The notes under the pieces: generated by a model
Seen by the model: the letters and a program-made list of their open reading frames with translations, nothing else
The model's database searches: none
What the model was told of the DNA's origin: nothing
Source of the DNA: Actinoplanes sp. KI2
Lineage (GTDB): Bacteria > Actinomycetota > Actinomycetes > Mycobacteriales > Micromonosporaceae
Length of the DNA: 64,000 nt
Assembly: GCF_025630775.1 (NCBI RefSeq)
Contig: NZ_JAOSZE010000009.1
Coordinates: forward strand, 62,001-126,000
Direction: 5' to 3'
Shown: one piece after another, positions 47,951 to 56,302 of the stretch
How the letters are laid out: each line of letters opens with the position of its first letter
Position numbering within the stretch: the first letter of the stretch is position 1
Translations under genes and position numbers: made by a program

Positions 47951-49609
47951 ATGCGAAGACGCCTCACCGCCGGGGCCGTCGTCACCGCGACCGGCCTGGC
48001 CTTCCTGACCACGGTGCCGGCGGCCGCCACCGCGGCCCCGTCGGCCGCGGTCGACTACACCGTCGTCGCGGCCGACGGGGTCTCCGCGGCGGACGCCGCG
48101 GCGGCCATCTCCGCCGCCGGCGGCACGATCGTCAGCCGCAACGACGCCGTCGGGGTCTACCGGGTCACCTCGGCCGACACGAAGTTCGAGAGCAGGGCCG
48201 CGGCCTCCGGCAAGCTGATCGGGGCGAGCGCGCGCAAGGCCATCGGCTACGCGCCGAACTCCGTCGAGCGGGTCGAGACCGGCCTGAACAAGCGGACCGG
48301 CGGAACGGGCCAGCACGGGCCGGCCAGGATGGACCCGCTCGACGACAAGCTGTGGGGCCTGTCGATGATCCAGGCGGATCGGGCCCGCCGGATCGAGGCC
48401 GGCGACCACGGTGTCACGGTCGGCATCCTCGACACCGGGCTGGACGCCTCCAACCCGGACCTGGCGCCCAACTACAACGCCCGGCTGTCGCACAACTTCG
48501 CGCCGGACATCCCCGCCATCGACGGGCCATGCGAGGTGACCGGCTGCCTCGACCCGACCGGCACCGACGACGACGGGCACGGCACGCACACCGCCGGCAC
48601 CATCGGCGCCGCGGCCAACGGCGTCGGCCTGTCCGGCATCGCGCCGAACATCTCGCTCGTCGAGCTCAAGGGCGGCCAGGACTCGGGGTACTTCTTCCTC
48701 GACCCGGTGGTCAACGCGCTGACGTACGCGGGCGACCACGGCATCGACATCGTCAACATGTCGTTCTACGTGGACCCCTGGCTCTACAACTGCACCGCCA
48801 ACCCGGCGGACAGCGCCACCGACCAGGCGAGCCAGCGAGCGATCATCACGGCCATGCGCCGGGCCCTCGAGTATGCGCACCGCCGCGGCGTGACGATGTT
48901 CGCCGCGCTGGGCAACAACCATGAAGACCTTGGTGCTCCGCGTACGGACACCTCGAGCCCCGACTACGGCGGCACGCCCTACAGCCGCCCGATCGACAAC
49001 AGCACCTGCTGGGATCTGCCGGTCGAGGGCCCGCACGTGATCGGCGTCTCGTCGCTCGGCCCGTCCGGCCGCAAGTCGGACTTCTCCAACTACGGCACGG
49101 AGCAGATCTCGGTGTCGGCCCCCGGCGGCTGGTACCGCGACGGCTTCGGCACCCCGACCTTCCAGACCGTCGGCAACGAGATCCTGTCCACGTACCCGGT
49201 CAAGGTCCTCAAGGAGCAGGGCCTGGTCGACGCCGACGGCAACGTGACGGCGGAGGGCGCCGGCTCGGTCTACAAGGACTGCACCAAGGCGGGCGTCTGC
49301 GGCTACTACACGTACCTGCAGGGCACCTCGATGGCCTCGCCGCACGCGGCGGGCGTGGGTGCGCTGATCGTGAGCCGCTACGGGCTTCCCGACTTCCGCA
49401 ACGGCGGCAAGACCATGCTGCCGGCCCTGGTCGAGCTCCAGCTCTACCGCACCGCGGCCGAGCACGCCTGCCCCGAACCGCGCCTGCAGTCGTACGCGCA
49501 GGAGGGCCGATCCACCGAGTTCGACGCCACTTGCACCGGCAGCAAGCAGTTCAACAGCTTCTACGGGTACGGCATCGTGGACGCGTACGCGGCGGTCGGC
49601 GGCCGTTGA
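47951..49609 (+). CDS. Secreted subtilisin-like serine protease (S8)
   Basis: A 552-residue secreted protease. The signal peptide ends near AAATAAPS (residue 30). A propeptide (about 31-120) contains VDYTVVAADGVSAADAAAAI. The catalytic domain has the triad in GVTVGILDTGLDAS (Asp), DDDGHGTHTAGTIG (His) and LQGTSMASPHAAGVGAL (Ser), and the oxyanion Asn in ALGNNHED. Cys residues suggest disulfides (EVTGCLDP, YNCTANP). ATG 47951 has an AGAGGAG site. It should be a nutritional or developmental extracellular protease. A strong hairpin terminator follows. Confidence 0.95.
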   Translation: MRRRLTAGAVVTATGLAFLTTVPAAATAAPSAAVDYTVVAADGVSAADAAAAISAAGGTIVSRNDAVGVYRVTSADTKFESRAAASGKLIGASARKAIGYAPNSVERVETGLNKRTGGTGQHGPARMDPLDDKLWGLSMIQADRARRIEAGDHGVTVGILDTGLDASNPDLAPNYNARLSHNFAPDIPAIDGPCEVTGCLDPTGTDDDGHGTHTAGTIGAAANGVGLSGIAPNISLVELKGGQDSGYFFLDPVVNALTYAGDHGIDIVNMSFYVDPWLYNCTANPADSATDQASQRAIITAMRRALEYAHRRGVTMFAALGNNHEDLGAPRTDTSSPDYGGTPYSRPIDNSTCWDLPVEGPHVIGVSSLGPSGRKSDFSNYGTEQISVSAPGGWYRDGFGTPTFQTVGNEILSTYPVKVLKEQGLVDADGNVTAEGAGSVYKDCTKAGVCGYYTYLQGTSMASPHAAGVGALIVSRYGLPDFRNGGKTMLPALVELQLYRTAAEHACPEPRLQSYAQEGRSTEFDATCTGSKQFNSFYGYGIVDAYAAVGGR

Positions 49610-49628
49610 CCTTGAGGTGATACGAACG

Positions 49629-49660
49629 GGTCAGGCGGCGCGTCCCCGCGCCGCCTGGCC
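49629..49660 (+). terminator. Hairpin terminator after the S8 protease gene
   Basis: GGTCAGGCGGCGCG and CGCGCCGCCTGGCC pair as a 14-bp stem with one mismatch around a TCCC loop, 20 bp after the stop codon. Confidence 0.85.
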
Positions 49661-49698
49661 CCGGTGGTGATCGACTGCGGGCGCCCTGGTTGTACTGG

Positions 49699-50017
49699 TC
49701 AGGGGCCGGTGCGAGCGCCGCCGCTGCCTCCCGCGCCGCCATTGCCACCGCCCGCGCCGCCGCCCGCGCCGGCCGTGGCGGTGGGTAGCGGGGCGGCGAG
49801 ATCGGCGATGACGACGGTCAGCCCGCCGGTGACCTGCGTGTAGGTCGGGCCGGAGGCGCCGATCGTGACGGCGGCCGTGCTCAGCTTCCCGTTCCGGTCG
49901 ACCTGCACCGTGTAGCCCCGGCCGCGCGCGGTGAGCGCGGAGGTCGGCACGACGAGCCCGGTGGCGACGCCGGTGGGATGCAGCACGACGGTCGCTCCGG
50001 CGCCGTAGGCGAGACCG
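49699..50017 (-). pseudogene. C-terminal fragment of a MacA/HlyD-type efflux adaptor
   Basis: The frame reads GLAYGAGATVVLHPTG, VATGLVVPTSALTARGRGYT, VQVDRNGKLSTAAVTIGASG and VIADLAAPLPTA, then a Gly-rich tail. This is the last barrel strand region of an efflux adaptor (VPTSAL...V...G...V.VG...). The N-terminal 300 or so residues are missing: just beyond 50017 the sequence becomes a kinase remnant on the other strand. No start codon supports independent expression. Confidence 0.7.
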
Positions 50018-50025
50018 GTCCCGCC

Positions 50026-50654
50026 GTGCTGGTCGGCGCCGGCCTGTCCGCGTTGCTGGCCGTCTCCGGGCTGTGGCAGGTCACCGAGCGGTCCGCGCCG
50101 CGGGTGCTGCTGCTCATCCCGGTCTGCCTGCTGTTCACCACGGCCGCCCTAACCCTGCGCGAGGCCGCCCACCAGCGGCACCGAGAGCGGACCTGGGAGC
50201 TGATCTCGCAGATGCGCCCGCTCGCCCTGGACGGCCTGGGGCTCTCCGCCGCGCTGGAGGACCTGGCCCGGCACACCGGCGACGCGGGCGAGTTGGACAT
50301 CCGCGTACAGGTGCCGCTGCTGCCGCGGCTGCCGGCCGACGCCGAGGCGATGATCTACCGGATCGTGCCGGAGGCGCTCACCAACGCCGCCCGGCACCCC
50401 GGCGCGCACAAGGTCGAGGTCGAGCTGCACGTCGACGGCGCCGACCTGGACATCGTCATCCAGGACGAGGGGCCGGCGCGGCCGGCCGGTTCACGCCCGG
50501 CCATGGACTGACCGGCATGCGCGAGCGCGCCGAGATTCTCGGCGGCACGCTGATCGTCACTCCCGGCGGTCCAGGCACGACGGTCCGGCTGCACGTTCCG
50601 CAGATCATGACGGCCGCCGACGACGCGCCCGCCGACTCGCCCCCGCGGCGCTGA
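50026..50654 (+). pseudogene. Sensor histidine kinase remnant with internal deletion and frameshift
   Basis: From GTG 50026 the frame encodes a membrane helix (VLLLIPVCLLFTTAAL), LREAAHQRHRERT, then jumps to LISQMRPLALDGLGLSAALE, so the phospho-His helix is deleted. The ATPase region has MIYRIVPEALTNAARH (N-box) and IQDEG. Near 50490 the frame is lost: the true continuation GRFTPGHGLTGMRERAEILG is in another frame and ends at 50654. Lack of the phospho-acceptor His and the frameshift make it non-functional. Its 5' end abuts the adaptor fragment. Confidence 0.75.
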
Positions 50655-50750
50655 CCGACGCCCTATCGGGACAGGACCAACGGCACTTCACCGTCGGTGC
50701 GCAGAGGGTCACTGTCTCCCCAAGGTACGTCGTCAATGAGGAGGCTCGTC

Positions 50751-50885
50751 ATGAATCATCCTGGCTACTACCTCCATTGGGGCGTGATCCAGGTTTCGGC
50801 CGCCAACCTGATCGTGATCGCCCTGATGATCATCGTCTTCATCGCGGCGTTGTTCGTGCCCTTCCCCGGGCGGAGAGGGTCATGA
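50751..50885 (+). CDS. Small one-span subunit of a cytochrome b complex
   Basis: A 44-residue membrane peptide from ATG 50751 with a strong GAGGAGG ribosome site. It has a short polar head (MNHPGYYLHWGVIQVSAANL), one transmembrane helix (IVIALMIIVFIAALFVPF) and a basic tail. It overlaps the cytochrome b gene by 4 bp (ATGA), so it is likely a small subunit or assembly factor of that complex. Its His residues near the membrane face could be functional. Confidence 0.75.
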   Translation: MNHPGYYLHWGVIQVSAANLIVIALMIIVFIAALFVPFPGRRGS

Positions 50886-51589
50886 GCGCCGACCGTGCGG
50901 CCCCGGACGCCGACATGTGGACGGCCAGGCTCCGGAGCCGGGCAGTAGCCGCACTGCCGCCGGAAAAGCTGCTGCCGGACCGCCAGCCGGCCTACGTCGC
51001 GTCGTGGATCTACGTCTTCGGCGTACTGACGCTGGCCGCGCTGCTCATCGTGCTGGCCACCGGCACGCTCCTGACGCTCGCCGGACCGCAGTGGTATCAC
51101 ACGTCCAGCGCCGGCCACTTCGTCAACAGCCTGCATCTGTGGAGCGTGGAGCTGTTCTTCTTCGTCATGGTGATCCACCTGTGGGGCAAGTTCTTCATGG
51201 CGGCCTGGCGCGGTCACCGGGCCTTGACCTGGGTCACCGGCGCCATCGCTTTCCTGGGATCAATCGGGACCGCGTTCACCGGATACCTCGTGCAGTCCAA
51301 CTTCGACGCGCAGTGGATCTCGACTCAGGCCAAGGACGGCCTCAACTCGGTCGGCGTCGGCGCGTGGTTCAACGTGCTCAACTTCGGCCAGATGCTGCTG
51401 TTCCACGTGGTCCTGCTGCCGCTGGTGGTCGGCGTGATCGTGGTGCTGCACGTCCTGCTGGTCCGCCGGCGCGGGGTGGTCCCGCCGATCGGCGCGCTCC
51501 CCGAGGCGCAGGCGGCGCCACCGCCAACCGACGGCGAGGCAGCGGCCCCGACGACAGTGACGAGCCCGGCGGAGGAGGTGCGGTCATGA
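50882..51589 (+). CDS. Cytochrome b, N-terminal (b6-type) half
   Basis: A 235-residue four-helix cytochrome b of the b6 type. Two histidine pairs bind two hemes: LHLWSVELFFFVMVIHLW (helix B, spacing 14) and FHVVLLPLVVGVIVVLH (helix D). The quinone-side sequence GSIGTAFTGYLVQSNFDAQW sits between. It has no usual signal peptide; residues 1-40 are cytoplasmic. It probably transfers electrons across the membrane between quinones and an unknown partner. Both ends overlap neighbours by 4 bp. No Rieske iron-sulfur or cytochrome c1 gene is adjacent. Confidence 0.9.
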   Translation: MSADRAAPDADMWTARLRSRAVAALPPEKLLPDRQPAYVASWIYVFGVLTLAALLIVLATGTLLTLAGPQWYHTSSAGHFVNSLHLWSVELFFFVMVIHLWGKFFMAAWRGHRALTWVTGAIAFLGSIGTAFTGYLVQSNFDAQWISTQAKDGLNSVGVGAWFNVLNFGQMLLFHVVLLPLVVGVIVVLHVLLVRRRGVVPPIGALPEAQAAPPPTDGEAAAPTTVTSPAEEVRS

Positions 51590-52539
51590 CGCGCGCGAGC
51601 AGGCGGGCCGAAGAAGATCGCTATGCGGCGCCCTGGACCGGCGCCTACCGCCGGTACGACCTGGTCAAGGAGTTCGTGGCCGCGCTGGGTGTGATGGCTC
51701 TGCTCACCATCGTCCTCGCCGCGGTGTTCAGCTCCCCCGACCGCAAAGGCATCTCGCTGGCCGAATGGGCCCGGAACGCTCCGGGCGACTTCGCCGTCAC
51801 CGCGGTCGCGGAACTGGACGGCACCAGCGGCACCGCGACCTACGGCGCCCCGTACACCGACGACCCCACCGCCGGGCAGAAGCTCGGGCCGCTGCCCCTG
51901 CAACGCTGGGGCGGGGTGCGGCACCCGGTGGACACCGCGAACGACTTCGTACTCAACCCGCTGTCCGCCGTCACCGGCAACCCGGCGCTGACCGCCGCGC
52001 TCGGGCAGTACCGCAGCGCGGACGTCAAGCAGCAGCAGGCCTGGACGCAGGCGTACGCCGACGCGCTGGACAAGGCCCCCGACAACGACCCCGCCAAGGT
52101 CGCCGCGGGCGACTACGGGCCGGTGCCCGTGCTGATCGGCGAGCTCTCCGGCCTGGCCCGCTCCGGCGGTCTCGAGGGCCAGTTGCTCACCCAGGAGGCG
52201 GTGTACCAGACCAATTACACCAAACCGCTGCTCTTCCTCGCCGACGGCAGCTATCTGGAGGACCAGGCCCGGGCCGAACACCTCGGCGGCGACCAGTGGG
52301 GCATGATGAACGAAACCGGTCGTTATCCCGGTCAGGCCTGGCTGTGGCTCTACACCTTCTGGTACCAGATCAAGCCGTTCTCCACCTCCGACAACGCGGA
52401 CGCCTTGGTCTGGGGCCTGATGATGCTGCTGTCGCTCGGCCTGGTGCTGGTGCCCTTCATCCCCGGGCTGCGAGCGCTGCCCCGCCGACTCGGCGTGTAC
52501 CGCCTCGTCTGGCGCGACTACTACCGACACCGCGGGTGA
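51586..52539 (+). CDS. Cytochrome b complex partner with two membrane helices and large external domain
   Basis: A 317-residue protein with one transmembrane helix near the N-terminus (FVAALGVMALLTIVLAAVF) and one near the C-terminus (LVWGLMMLLSLGLVLVPFI). Between them lies an external domain of about 230 residues with PLQRWGGVRHPVDTANDF, GPVPVLIGELSGLARSGG and a Trp-rich PGQAWLWLYTFWYQIKP. It occupies the position of the C-terminal part of cytochrome b in related operons but has few family hallmarks. ATG 51586 overlaps the previous stop (ATGA). It may form a quinone-binding or scaffolding subunit. Confidence 0.75.
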   Translation: MTRASRRAEEDRYAAPWTGAYRRYDLVKEFVAALGVMALLTIVLAAVFSSPDRKGISLAEWARNAPGDFAVTAVAELDGTSGTATYGAPYTDDPTAGQKLGPLPLQRWGGVRHPVDTANDFVLNPLSAVTGNPALTAALGQYRSADVKQQQAWTQAYADALDKAPDNDPAKVAAGDYGPVPVLIGELSGLARSGGLEGQLLTQEAVYQTNYTKPLLFLADGSYLEDQARAEHLGGDQWGMMNETGRYPGQAWLWLYTFWYQIKPFSTSDNADALVWGLMMLLSLGLVLVPFIPGLRALPRRLGVYRLVWRDYYRHRG

Positions 52540-52658
52540 CGCCACCCGGCGCCGGCTGTCGAGTCACGGACACGTCGGCCGGCGCCGGTGGTGATCCGGG
52601 AAGACTTTCCCGGACTCCTTCGGTGGCCCGCTGGATCCACCCAGCCTGACACGAACAC

Positions 52659-52664
52659 TATTCT
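52659..52664 (+). promoter_or_regulatory. -10 element TATTCT for the leaderless glutathione peroxidase gene
   Basis: TATTCT ends 7 nt before ATG 52672. Confidence 0.55.
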
Positions 52665-52671
52665 GATCTTC

Positions 52672-53157
52672 ATGACGATTTTCGACGTGACGGTCCCCGG
52701 CGGGACCGACCCCTCGATCCAGCTCGGCCCTCGTCCCGGCGTCGCCACCCTGGTGGTGAACGTGGCGTCCAAGTGCGGTCTGACGCCGCAGTACAACGGC
52801 CTCGAGCGACTGCAGGAGCGGTACGCCGACCGCGGCTTCACCGTCCTCGGCGTCCCGTGCAACCAGTTCGGCGGCCAGGAGCCGGGCACCGCCGACGAGA
52901 TCGCCGAGTTCTGCTCGGCCACCTACGGCGTCACCTTCCCGCTCACCGAGAAGATCGAGGTCAACGGCGACAACCGGCACCCGCTCTACGCCGAGCTGGT
53001 GTCCGTGCCCGACGCCGAGGGCTACACCGGCGACATCCGCTGGAACTTCGAGAAGTTCCTGGTCGGCCCGGACGGCACGGTCGTACGCTTCGGCCCCCGC
53101 ACCGAGCCCGAGGACGCCGCGGTGGTCAGCGCGATCGAGGCAGCCCTCCCGGCCTAG
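52672..53157 (+). CDS. Glutathione peroxidase-like thiol peroxidase
   Basis: A 161-residue peroxidase of the GPx family. The active-site block NVASKCGLT holds the peroxidatic Cys (near residue 35), with the Gln of VPCNQFGGQEPG and the Trp of IRWNFEKFLV completing the catalytic set. Cys in CNQF and EFCSATYG may act as resolving cysteine, so the enzyme probably uses thioredoxin or mycothiol-linked reductants instead of glutathione. It reduces hydroperoxides in the cytoplasm. It is leaderless. Confidence 0.93.
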   Translation: MTIFDVTVPGGTDPSIQLGPRPGVATLVVNVASKCGLTPQYNGLERLQERYADRGFTVLGVPCNQFGGQEPGTADEIAEFCSATYGVTFPLTEKIEVNGDNRHPLYAELVSVPDAEGYTGDIRWNFEKFLVGPDGTVVRFGPRTEPEDAAVVSAIEAALPA

Positions 53158-53340
53158 ACGATCTGGTCGCCGACCAGGTGCGGGCACTGGCCGGCGGACA
53201 GGCCGGACGGCGCCGTCGTGTCGGTGGCCACCCGGGTGGCGGCCCGGGCGGCCAGGCCGGCGTCGCCGGAACCGTCGTACCCCGATGGGACGATCGCGGG
53301 ATGCTACCGAGCTAATTGCCGTGAGGCTCCGCTAAAGCTG

Positions 53341-53370
53341 TTGTTGAGCGCCCCCGTCCGTCAATACGGT
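53341..53370 (+). promoter_or_regulatory. Promoter TTGTTG-N18-TACGGT for the methyltransferase gene
   Basis: TTGTTG (53341-53346) and TACGGT (53365-53370) are 18 bp apart, and GTG 53378 lies 7 nt after the -10, indicating a leaderless transcript. Confidence 0.6.
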
Positions 53371-53377
53371 GGGCGTC

Positions 53378-54169
53378 GTGACGGCGGATCTGTTCGACGC
53401 GGCAGCGATGTACGACGATGACTACCTGCATTTCTTCGCCTCCTCGGAGGGCGACAGCGCACCGACGCACGGTCCCGTGGTGGGAACGGCGTACGCCGCC
53501 ACGTCGGCCATCACCGACCTCGTCTGGCGGCTGCTGGATCTGCAACCCGGGATGAGCGTGCTCGATCTGGCCTGTGGCCACGGCACGCTGGCCAACGCCC
53601 TGGCCGCCCGCGGTTGCGAGGTTACCGGCCTCGACTCGTCGGCGGTGTTCCTCGACCGGGCCCGCACCGACGCCACGGCGATGTCCGTTGACGTCGAGTA
53701 CGTCTTGGGCGACATGCGACAACTTCCGGCCTGGACCGGCCGGTTCGACCGTCTGGTCAACTGGACGACGGCCTTCGGATACTTCGACGACCCCACCAAC
53801 CGCACCGTCCTGGCCGAGATGGCGCGCGTCCTGCGGCCCGGCGGGCGGTTGGCCATGGATTTGGACAACTTGCCGAGGTTCCTGGCGTCATACACCCCGT
53901 CCCGGATCACGGCGACCCTGGACAACGGTGACATGCTTGTCGACCGCCACCACTTCGACCCGCTGACCGGGCGTTTCGAGGTCGAACGCACGGTGGTTCG
54001 CGACGGTCGAGCCCGCAGACTGACCTTCCTCAAGCGATTGTTCGGCTTTCCCGAACTGCGCGACTGGTGTACGGCCGCGGGGTTCACCACCGTGACAGGG
54101 CTCGGCGAAGACGGCGAGCCACTGAACATCCGACACAACCGGATGATAGTGATTGCGGACCTTCCCTAG
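53378..54169 (+). CDS. SAM-dependent methyltransferase
   Basis: A 263-residue class I methyltransferase. Motif I is VLDLACGHGTLANALAARG, motif II VTGLDSSAVFL, motif III around YVLGDMRQLPAW and motif IV LVNWTTAFGYFDD, followed by VLRPGGRLAMDLDNLP. The N-terminal part (LFDAAAMYDDDYLHFF) is typical of relatives that methylate small molecules. GTG 53378 is preferred over GTG 53369 because the promoter -10 TACGGT overlaps the latter. The substrate is unknown. Confidence 0.88.
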   Translation: MTADLFDAAAMYDDDYLHFFASSEGDSAPTHGPVVGTAYAATSAITDLVWRLLDLQPGMSVLDLACGHGTLANALAARGCEVTGLDSSAVFLDRARTDATAMSVDVEYVLGDMRQLPAWTGRFDRLVNWTTAFGYFDDPTNRTVLAEMARVLRPGGRLAMDLDNLPRFLASYTPSRITATLDNGDMLVDRHHFDPLTGRFEVERTVVRDGRARRLTFLKRLFGFPELRDWCTAAGFTTVTGLGEDGEPLNIRHNRMIVIADLP

Positions 54170-54201
54170 CACCGTTGCTCGGGCGGCCGTCGGCCGTTGG
54201 C

Positions 54202-54207
54202 TAGCCT
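54202..54207 (+). promoter_or_regulatory. -10 element TAGCCT for the leaderless gene at 54214
   Basis: TAGCCT ends 6 nt before GTG 54214, so the transcript would begin at or beside the start codon. Confidence 0.5.
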
Positions 54208-54213
54208 CGAACC

Positions 54214-54495
54214 GTGGTGGATGATGGCCTGGCTGACGTTCGCGCCTCGGTCAGGGTGCTGTCGGAGATGTTCGGCCAGTGTGCCGACTGCATGATCCGG
54301 GCCGACCCGGCCGACCTCGAACGCTGCCGCGCGGTCGGCAAGGCGCTGCGCGCGATGCCGACCGTTGACGACCGCGTTCTGTACCTGGTGGGGCAGTTGG
54401 AGGCGCTGGTCCGCGATCGGGATCCGTTCTGGAGCAACGTGGGCGCTATCGCCCTGGTGCTCGGCGACCTGGACACCGCCCTCCGGCCGGACTGA
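54214..54495 (+). CDS. Small helical protein of unknown function
   Basis: A 93-residue cytoplasmic protein, almost wholly alpha-helical, with two Cys in CADC (residues 23-26) and a pattern of Asp and Arg (MIRADPADLERCRAVGKALR, LYLVGQLEALVRD). GTG 54214 behind a TAGCCT -10 suggests a leaderless transcript. No homologous family is recognised. It stands between a methyltransferase and an NmrA-like gene without overlap. The Cys-x2-Cys pair may bind metal or act in redox. Confidence 0.55.
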   Translation: MVDDGLADVRASVRVLSEMFGQCADCMIRADPADLERCRAVGKALRAMPTVDDRVLYLVGQLEALVRDRDPFWSNVGAIALVLGDLDTALRPD

Positions 54496-54525
54496 CTGAC
54501 AAAGCTCGAGCCGGAGCCGGGCCGA

Positions 54526-55749
54526 TCAGTGCGGCTGGGTCGGAGGATCGAAGTAGCTGACCTCCTCACGGACGATCGCGCCGCCGGCAACGGTGTACAG
54601 GGACAGTTTCGTCGCCTCGGTGCGCCGCCCGGTCGGGCGGTGGGTCTGGTCGAAGGTGAACCTGACGGCGAAGCGGTCGCCGCCGACGAACGGGCCGTCG
54701 GCGGTCACGGCGTGGATTTCCAGGTCGGCGGTCAACCGCTCGGCGTTGGCCATGATGTCGGGCAGGCCGCGCAACTCCGTGCGCTCGCCGCCGGTCTCGG
54801 CAGGCGCGACCCGGACCAGGCCCGGGTCGATGAGCGTCAGCGCGCGGTCCATCCGCCCGGCGCGGTACGCCTCGACGTAGCGCCGGGCGACCTCTCCGAC
54901 CGGCAACGGCCGGAAGTCGGCGGCGTGGTCGCGGGCCCACGACGCGAAGGGACGGGCCGGCGATCCGGTCAACTGCCGTACCGTGTCCGTCACCGGCTCC
55001 GGCGTGGCGACCAGCGAGGCCCAGTACGCCAGGGCGGCGTCGGCAAAGCCGGGCTCCGCCCAGCTCAGCATTTCCGCCCGGGCCTCGTCGTGTCCAGCCT
55101 CCTCGGCCGACACCGGCAGACCGGCCGATGCCCCGATGAGCCGTACCTGCTCGGCCTGCGTGATCGCCGACGGTCCGGTCAGGATGTAGGCACGCCCGGC
55201 GTGGCCGGCCGATGTCATGGCGAGGACCGCGACGTCGGCGATGTCCCGCTCGTCGATCAGCGACCGGGCCGCGTGCAGGTACGGGACCCGGACCGGTCGC
55301 CCGGACCGGATCGCCGGTGCCCATTGCAGCGTGTTGGTCGCAAAACCGCCGGCACGCAAGAACGTCCAGTCGGCGCCGCTGCGCCGGATCGCATCCTCGA
55401 CCTGGCCCCACACGCCGTTGCGCTCGGGCGGGGCGTCATCGCGCACACTCATCGCCGAGACGTACACGACCCGCCGCCCGGGCCGGCCGATCACCGCCGC
55501 GACATCGTCGATGCCGTCGGCCGCCATGAAGGGCCACACCAGCAGTACCGCGTCGACGTCCCGGACAGCGGCGCGGAGGGCGTCGAGGTCCCGGATGTCC
55601 GCGCCGATGCCGTCCACACCCGCGGGCAGGTCGCTCACGTCGCGGGCCAGCCCGCGCACCGCCACGCCCCGGTCGCGCAGCATTCGGACCACGTGCCGAC
55701 CGATGTTGCCGGTCGCCCCAATTACCAGGCTCTGCTTGACGTCTGTCAT
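54526..55749 (-). CDS. NmrA-like NAD(P)-binding protein fused to a SnoaL-like domain
   Basis: A 407-residue fusion. The first 290 residues form an NmrA/atypical SDR domain with VIGATGNIGRHVVRMLRDRG (nucleotide-binding), VVYVSAMSVR and TFLRAGGFATNTLQW. The last 115 residues (about 290-407) are a SnoaL/NTF2-like barrel (ARRYVEAYRAGRMDRALTLI, then VRFTFDQTHRPTGRRTEAT). NmrA-like proteins of this size often reduce quinones or sense NADP. ATG 55749 is leaderless behind a SoxR-type promoter divergent from soxR, implying induction by redox-active compounds. Confidence 0.88.
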   Translation of the reverse strand: MTDVKQSLVIGATGNIGRHVVRMLRDRGVAVRGLARDVSDLPAGVDGIGADIRDLDALRAAVRDVDAVLLVWPFMAADGIDDVAAVIGRPGRRVVYVSAMSVRDDAPPERNGVWGQVEDAIRRSGADWTFLRAGGFATNTLQWAPAIRSGRPVRVPYLHAARSLIDERDIADVAVLAMTSAGHAGRAYILTGPSAITQAEQVRLIGASAGLPVSAEEAGHDEARAEMLSWAEPGFADAALAYWASLVATPEPVTDTVRQLTGSPARPFASWARDHAADFRPLPVGEVARRYVEAYRAGRMDRALTLIDPGLVRVAPAETGGERTELRGLPDIMANAERLTADLEIHAVTADGPFVGGDRFAVRFTFDQTHRPTGRRTEATKLSLYTVAGGAIVREEVSYFDPPTQPH

Positions 55750-55756
55750 GACGGCC

Positions 55757-55803
55757 ATGCTTGGTGGTGAACCAAGGTTCAAGTCAAGCGCTACGCTGGC
55801 CCG
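55757..55803. promoter_or_regulatory. SoxR/MerR-type divergent operator and promoters
   Basis: On the minus strand TTGACT (55787-55782) and AAGCAT (55762-55757) are separated by 19 bp, the over-long spacer of MerR-activated promoters, and GAACC-NN-GGTTC (55769-55780) lies in the spacer. The -10 ends 7 nt before ATG 55749. On the plus strand TACGCT (55792-55797) ends 6 nt before the soxR GTG, so both transcripts are leaderless. Confidence 0.8.
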
Positions 55804-56199
55804 GTGACGGCCGACACGATGCGGATGCTCACGATCGGCGAAATGTCACGCCGAAGCGGTGTCGCCGCCTCGACGCTGCGCTTCTACGAGCGGCAAGGCC
55901 TGATCAGCAGCCACCGCACGGCGGGCAACCAGCGCCGCTACGACGACAATGCGCAGCGCCGGGTGGCGTTCGTGCGGGCCTCGCAGCGTGTCGGCATGGC
56001 CCTCGCCCAGATCAGCGAGGTCCTGGCGTTCCTGCCCGAGGGCACGGCCCCGACCCGGGCATTCTGGCAACGCGCTTCGCAGTGCTGGGGCAGGGCCGTG
56101 GACGAACGCATCGCCCGCCTGGAACGCGACCGTGAGCAGTTCACGGCCTGTGCAGGCTGCGGCTGCCTGTCCTTCGACACCTGCCGGCTGGTCACCTGA
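55804..56199 (+). CDS. soxR: Redox-sensing MerR-family activator SoxR
   Basis: A 131-residue regulator. The MerR HTH is in LTIGEMSRRSGVAASTLRFY, with a wing containing SSHRTAGNQRRY. The C-terminal cluster CAGCGCLSFDTC fits the SoxR [2Fe-2S] motif Cx2CxCx5C. In Streptomyces SoxR responds to redox-active pigments and quinones instead of superoxide and activates a few reductases. The GTG 55804 start gives a leaderless transcript. The divergent NmrA-SnoaL gene, with its 19-bp spacer promoter, is the evident target. Confidence 0.95.
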   Translation: MTADTMRMLTIGEMSRRSGVAASTLRFYERQGLISSHRTAGNQRRYDDNAQRRVAFVRASQRVGMALAQISEVLAFLPEGTAPTRAFWQRASQCWGRAVDERIARLERDREQFTACAGCGCLSFDTCRLVT

Positions 56200-56302
56200 C
56201 CGCCGGCGGCGATCACCAACAATCTTTCCCATTTCTCCCCTCTCTTATTCGCCCGCGACCGGTAACCCCTGAGAAACATTTGCGGCTATTCGGTACTCGG
56301 CG

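Noticed and set aside
44606-49465. A single minus-strand reading frame of about 1600 codons
   Set aside because: Only 44606-47095 encodes recognisable protein (Rph). The upstream part runs through the stretch between genes, antisense to the subtilisin and in a shifted frame over the CMD-like gene; its text is low-complexity Arg/Gly/Ala typical of GC-rich shadow frames.
49978-50654. A functional histidine kinase gene
   Set aside because: The phospho-His helix is missing and the reading frame is broken before the last ATPase motif, so it is called a pseudogene.
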